A DNA stretch of 64,000 bases from Mytilus edulis (Eukaryota; Mollusca; Bivalvia; Mytilida; Mytilidae): contig NC_092348.1 in the NCBI RefSeq assembly GCF_963676685.1, forward strand, positions 27,875,386 to 27,939,385. The letters are read 5' to 3'. A model generated the notes under the pieces. That model saw only the letters and a list, made by a program, of their open reading frames with translations, ran no database searches and had not been told where the DNA came from. The stretch's first letter is position 1, and the number at the start of each line of letters is the position of its first letter. This document shows positions 60,265 to 64,000 of this stretch, piece by piece. The translations under genes and the position numbers were made by a program.

Positions 60265-61440
60265 TCAGTGCTTCTAAAAGGACACAATAACTTCTTTTTT
60301 TACAAAATAGCTGTGATTGTATAACGATCTGTGATAGATATACATGTATTTTACTATGTTGAAAAAACAATCTGGAATAAAAACATCTTTACTTAAAAAT
60401 GATATTGTTTTCTATGCGGATACCATTTATGAAGAGAGACCATGATTTATGTGCAGGTCAGATGTTGTCTTGTATATGAATGTGAAACATGCAATTTGAA
60501 AAAAAATAAGATCGTTTCATGTATTTCAAAAATAACAACGAACATCGAATTCTCGGGATTGCAACAAGTGAAGAAATTTTCGAACTAGTACAAGCACAGT
60601 TAATAACGTTTGACTGGATATTAATTTGAACACAACTCTCTACCTATCAATCTCGATTTTGAATAATAATTTGTCATATACAAATAAATAATTTTAATCT
60701 CTAATCACAGTGCCCGTACTAGGGCAGAATAATTACAGTATAATTTAAGACTACAAGACAAAACATACAATTCTTAGCATGATGTGAATGATTCATTTGA
60801 TCAAAACATTGAGTTGATTAAACTATACACGAATATACAATCAATGTCCAGACAAAGCACTTAATTTCAATAAAAATTTTATAAGATACAAAATAAAAAA
60901 AAAAGTTAAAAGTTAGTTAGAGCGACAACTATTTCAACTCTCTTAAATCGAGTAAGACGAGACCAATGAAGGTAACAAATAAAAACTGAAACAATACTAT
61001 GAACTACAATAGGAAAGAGCATGGTTACGTCGACAAAACCAATATCTAATAGTACTGTACTAAACAATGATTGCTGATACAAAAATATCGTTGAAGGTTT
61101 TCTTACGACATGTATACATGAAAACTTAGGATGTATAAATACAGTCATGTCCAGTTGGAATGGAACGTCAAATTCGATACGTTGCATATGAGTGTCACTA
61201 TGTCTACACACGTCATAGACCCATTTTAAAAACACTCTCTCTTAGGAGTCAGTGGTTGGCCTGTTGCAAGGTACAAAATCTGCTTACGTCTAGCGTATAC
61301 CCTAATTTCTACTGGCAGATCAAATCATCGTCCTTCATCTCGGCATAAACTATTGACTATTTTTTCTCGTCCTGGGTTACCGGACGTTCAGCAAGCAATA
61401 CTCAATAAACCAATCTTTAGCACGTGTTTAAATATATAAC
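60265..61440. repeat. Segmental duplication, copy 1
   Basis: Shares ordered blocks with 62803-64000: GTGATTGTATAACGATCTGT, TTAGAGCGACAACTATTTCA, CTCTCTTAAATCGAGTAAGA, CTACAATAGGAAAGAGCATG, and GTTCAGCAAGCAATACTCAA against GTTGAGCAAGCAATAATCAA. Homology is about 80-95% in blocks with indels. Short minus-strand open frames inside have no known domain. Confidence 0.75.
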
Positions 61441-62034
61441 AAAGGCAACAATAGGAACCGAAGATCAAATCTCGTTATTGCATTAAAAAAAATGAATTGA
61501 AGACGACTGTCGAGTAAGTGTAGACAGGATGCGGTGCCCTAATGTTGTTACTACACATTCGCCATTCGAATCCATACTTAATTTAAATGTCAAAAAGGGA
61601 ATATGACATGTCATGTGCGTGTGTTTTTTTGTATTTTTTTTTTTATTAAAATTGGAACAGAATATTTTTTTTAGAAATATTGCATATCGGGTAGGTCCAC
61701 AATTATTTTGGAAAACAGATTAACTTGACCACTAGTGAGATCTATATGTTAACGAAGTTTGCGTTGAGTATATCAAATTATAAGCTTGTTATCTTTTATG
61801 ACTTAGATTATAATCTAAAATATATAGACAAAATCATACCATTGTCATAGGCCATGCTGTATCAAATTCGTACTTGCAGTAATGTTTCATTGAACAAAAA
61901 TGATTGATATTGGGACAATAATTACAAAATATGTAACATTGAGAATGATGTTGCCATACTTGATGTTTTAAATAAATCAATTTGCGTAAATGACTATACA
62001 CTATGACAGTTTCTAAATCGCACAGTTTAGAATG

Positions 62035-62460
62035 AGTCTTATGTAGACGAAACGCGCGTCTGGCGTACTAAATTATTATCCTGGTACCTTTGATAACTAT
62101 TTACACCACTGGGTCGATGCCACTGCTGGTGGACGTTTCGTCCCCGAGGGTATCACCAGCCCAATAGTCAACACTTCGGTGTTGACATGAATATCAATAA
62201 TGTGGTCATTTTTTTTTTTATAAATTTCCTGTTAACAAAAGTTTAAATTTTTCGAAAAACTAAGGATTTTCTTATTCCAGGCATAGATTTCCATAGCCGT
62301 ATTTGGCACAACTTTTTGGAATTTTTTATCCTCAATGCTCTTCAACTTTGTAATTGTTTGGATTTATAAATATTTTGATATGAGCGTCACTTATGTAGAC
62401 GAAACGCGCGTCTGGCGTACTAAATTATAATCCTGGTACCTTTGATAACCAATCAGAAAA
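62035..62460 (+). repeat. 352-bp tandem-type repeat with hammerhead-derived junctions
   Basis: TTATGTAGACGAAACGCGCG, TCTGGCGTACTAAATTAT and ATCCTGGTACCTTTGATAAC occur at 62040 and again at 62392 (period 352). Each copy has the 3' half of a hammerhead: stem II GAC, GAAA, stem III C-GCGC-G, TC, and stem I TGGCGT. Copy 1 is cut within the CTGATGA core; copy 2 keeps stem I 5' GCGTCA and C but lacks about nine bases of core and stem II. The unit also has a 7-bp stem, GCTGGTG and CACCAGC (62125-62131, 62154-62160), around ACGAAACGTC on the minus strand. Confidence 0.75.
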
Positions 62461-62802
62461 GCCGCGAATAGATGATACAGAGACTAACAATCAATTATGA
62501 TATGCCATCAACAACATTCTTTTTTTTACTAATGACAAATAAGAAACTGTATGACATAACTTTAGACAACGACTAATGTGATTCCTGACTTAGGACAGTT
62601 GCTCCATAAATGTCGACCTTTTATTATTCTGCATTACTGTTTGGGGTAACTTTCATTAGCCAATACATGTGTTCTGCATTAAAAAGCAAATAAAAATAAA
62701 ATAAAAGGGAAAAACACAATCATAAGAAAATCGACTCAAGATGAGAAAGTTAAGATTTTAAGTAAAACCAATCGACTCTAAATGATAAGTTTTTGTAAGA
62801 TT

Positions 62803-64000
62803 GTCACTGCTTCTGAAAGATCACAATAACTTCTTTTTCCCAAAAAAAAACTGTGATTGTATAACGATCTGTGATAGATATACATGTTTTTTACTATGAC
62901 TATGTTGAAAAAAACAATCTGAAATAAAAAAATAATCTAAGCCTTACTTAAAAACGATATTGTTTTCCATATGAATGCTACATATGCAATAAGAGTAATA
63001 TGTTTTGTGTGCAGATCAGGGTTTGTCCTGTATCAATTGGAACCGGCCATCATTAAAAGAAAATACAATCTTTTTATTTATCTTAAAATATCCACAGACA
63101 TACATGTGTTTTCATAATCCAGAACATTCATTTGACAAATCTTTGATGTTCTAGATATGTGAAGAATAAATTCAACAGCTAATATCAAAAATATCAGCAC
63201 ACATCGAATTATCGGGATTGCAAAAACATTCAGATATAAGTATAAAGACAAATGAGGAGACCAAGACAAGTACAGGAACGTTCGCCTGGATATGAGGTTA
63301 TTTGCTCCCAACTCTCTACTTTTTAATCTAGAAAAATAAAAGGTCGTATACAAGAATATACAATAAAAAACAATGTCCAGACAAAGCACCTAACTGTAAC
63401 AAAACTTTTATAAGATACAAGATAAAAAAAAAGTTAAAGTTATTTAGAGCGACAACTATTTCAACTCTCTTAAATCGAGTAAGACGAGACAAATGAAGGT
63501 AACAAGTAAAAACTGAAAGAATACCATGAACTACAATAGGAAAGAGCATGGTTGAGTCGAAAGGTATCTAAATTATATCAATTACCATATGGTAATTGTT
63601 TTTTTTTTAAATGCCCAAAAAGGCGCAAGGTGCGAGGGCTGCATAGCCACTCAAGGTCGTTAATAACTTCCATTAGCCGTCGACAGGTTAATTAATCAAA
63701 ACAGAATCTAATCGTACCGTTCCAAACAACCACACAATGCTTGCTAATACAGAAACATCCAGCGTTGGATGCTTTATTTCTTACCACATGTATATATGAA
63801 AACTCAAATAACATTGAGATTAAAGTGAACAATGTTTCGCTTTCTCCAGTTTTAAGATGACATTAGTAATTTACGTAAAATTCTCGTCCTTCATCCCGGA
63901 ACAAACAGACTATTAATTAGTTTGTTCTTGACCTGAGAGTTACTGGATGTTGAGCAAGCAATAATCAATGAATGAACATTTAGTGCGTCTTTGTATATAT
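62803..64000. repeat. Segmental duplication, copy 2 (runs to the window end)
   Basis: Paralogous to 60265-61440 in the same orientation, about 2.5 kb downstream. The match still continues at the right edge, so the boundary is outside the window. Confidence 0.75.

Noticed and set aside
62035-62460. Active hammerhead ribozymes at both junctions
   Set aside because: The CTGATGA core is cut in copy 1 and deleted in copy 2, so these copies should not cleave.

Overview
The window is eukaryotic and looks like nuclear DNA of a marine mussel (family Mytilidae, probably Mytilus). It is strongly AT-rich, its coding exons are short and separated by long introns with GT/AG borders, and its proteins are closest to animal orthologues. 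Introns and intergenic DNA are filled with short dispersed repeats that I recognise from memory as typical of mussel genomes. The species assignment is inference, since no search could be run.

Four protein genes could be reconstructed exon by exon. (1) Minus strand, 15405 down to 3869 and continuing off the left edge: the N-terminal regulatory part of an AMPD2-type AMP deaminase, six coding exons, about 228 residues, catalytic domain outside the window. (2) Plus strand, 15818-19674: a complete six-exon BAG1 (203 aa), an HSP70 co-chaperone, divergent from AMPD with only 412 bp between the start codons. (3) Minus strand, 42618 down to 29870: a complete nine-exon VPS26C/DSCR3 (298 aa), the arrestin-like subunit of the Retriever endosomal recycling complex. 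(4) Plus strand, 48475-59303: a complete seven-exon SAXO1/2-like axonemal microtubule protein (490 aa). In the three complete genes all intron phases agree and the coding lengths are exact multiples of three. The genes do not form a pathway; they are independent housekeeping and ciliary genes.

The rest is mobile and repetitive DNA: a tRNA-derived SINE (9.5 kb), LINE 3' fragments (27.8 and 49.5 kb), a non-autonomous Tc1-like element with TA duplication (28.2-29.0 kb), a TTAA-flanked MITE (23.7 kb), a 1-kb element with 14-bp inverted ends and a 6-bp duplication (40.7-41.7 kb), two nearly identical 665-bp inverted-repeat elements in one VPS26C intron, a MULE-like element with mirrored arrays of a TTTGCGCC motif (52.1-52.9 kb), foldback elements, minisatellites, and a segmental duplication at the right end (60.3 and 62.8 kb).

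The most interesting signal is a set of hammerhead ribozyme motifs. One at 40310-40353 (minus strand) has every conserved core residue and three pairing helices, and lies sense-oriented in VPS26C intron 1. A related 352-bp repeat at 62.0-62.4 kb carries two broken copies whose surviving helices differ from the intact one by compensatory base-pair changes. A third, different hammerhead-like motif lies at 31372-31412.
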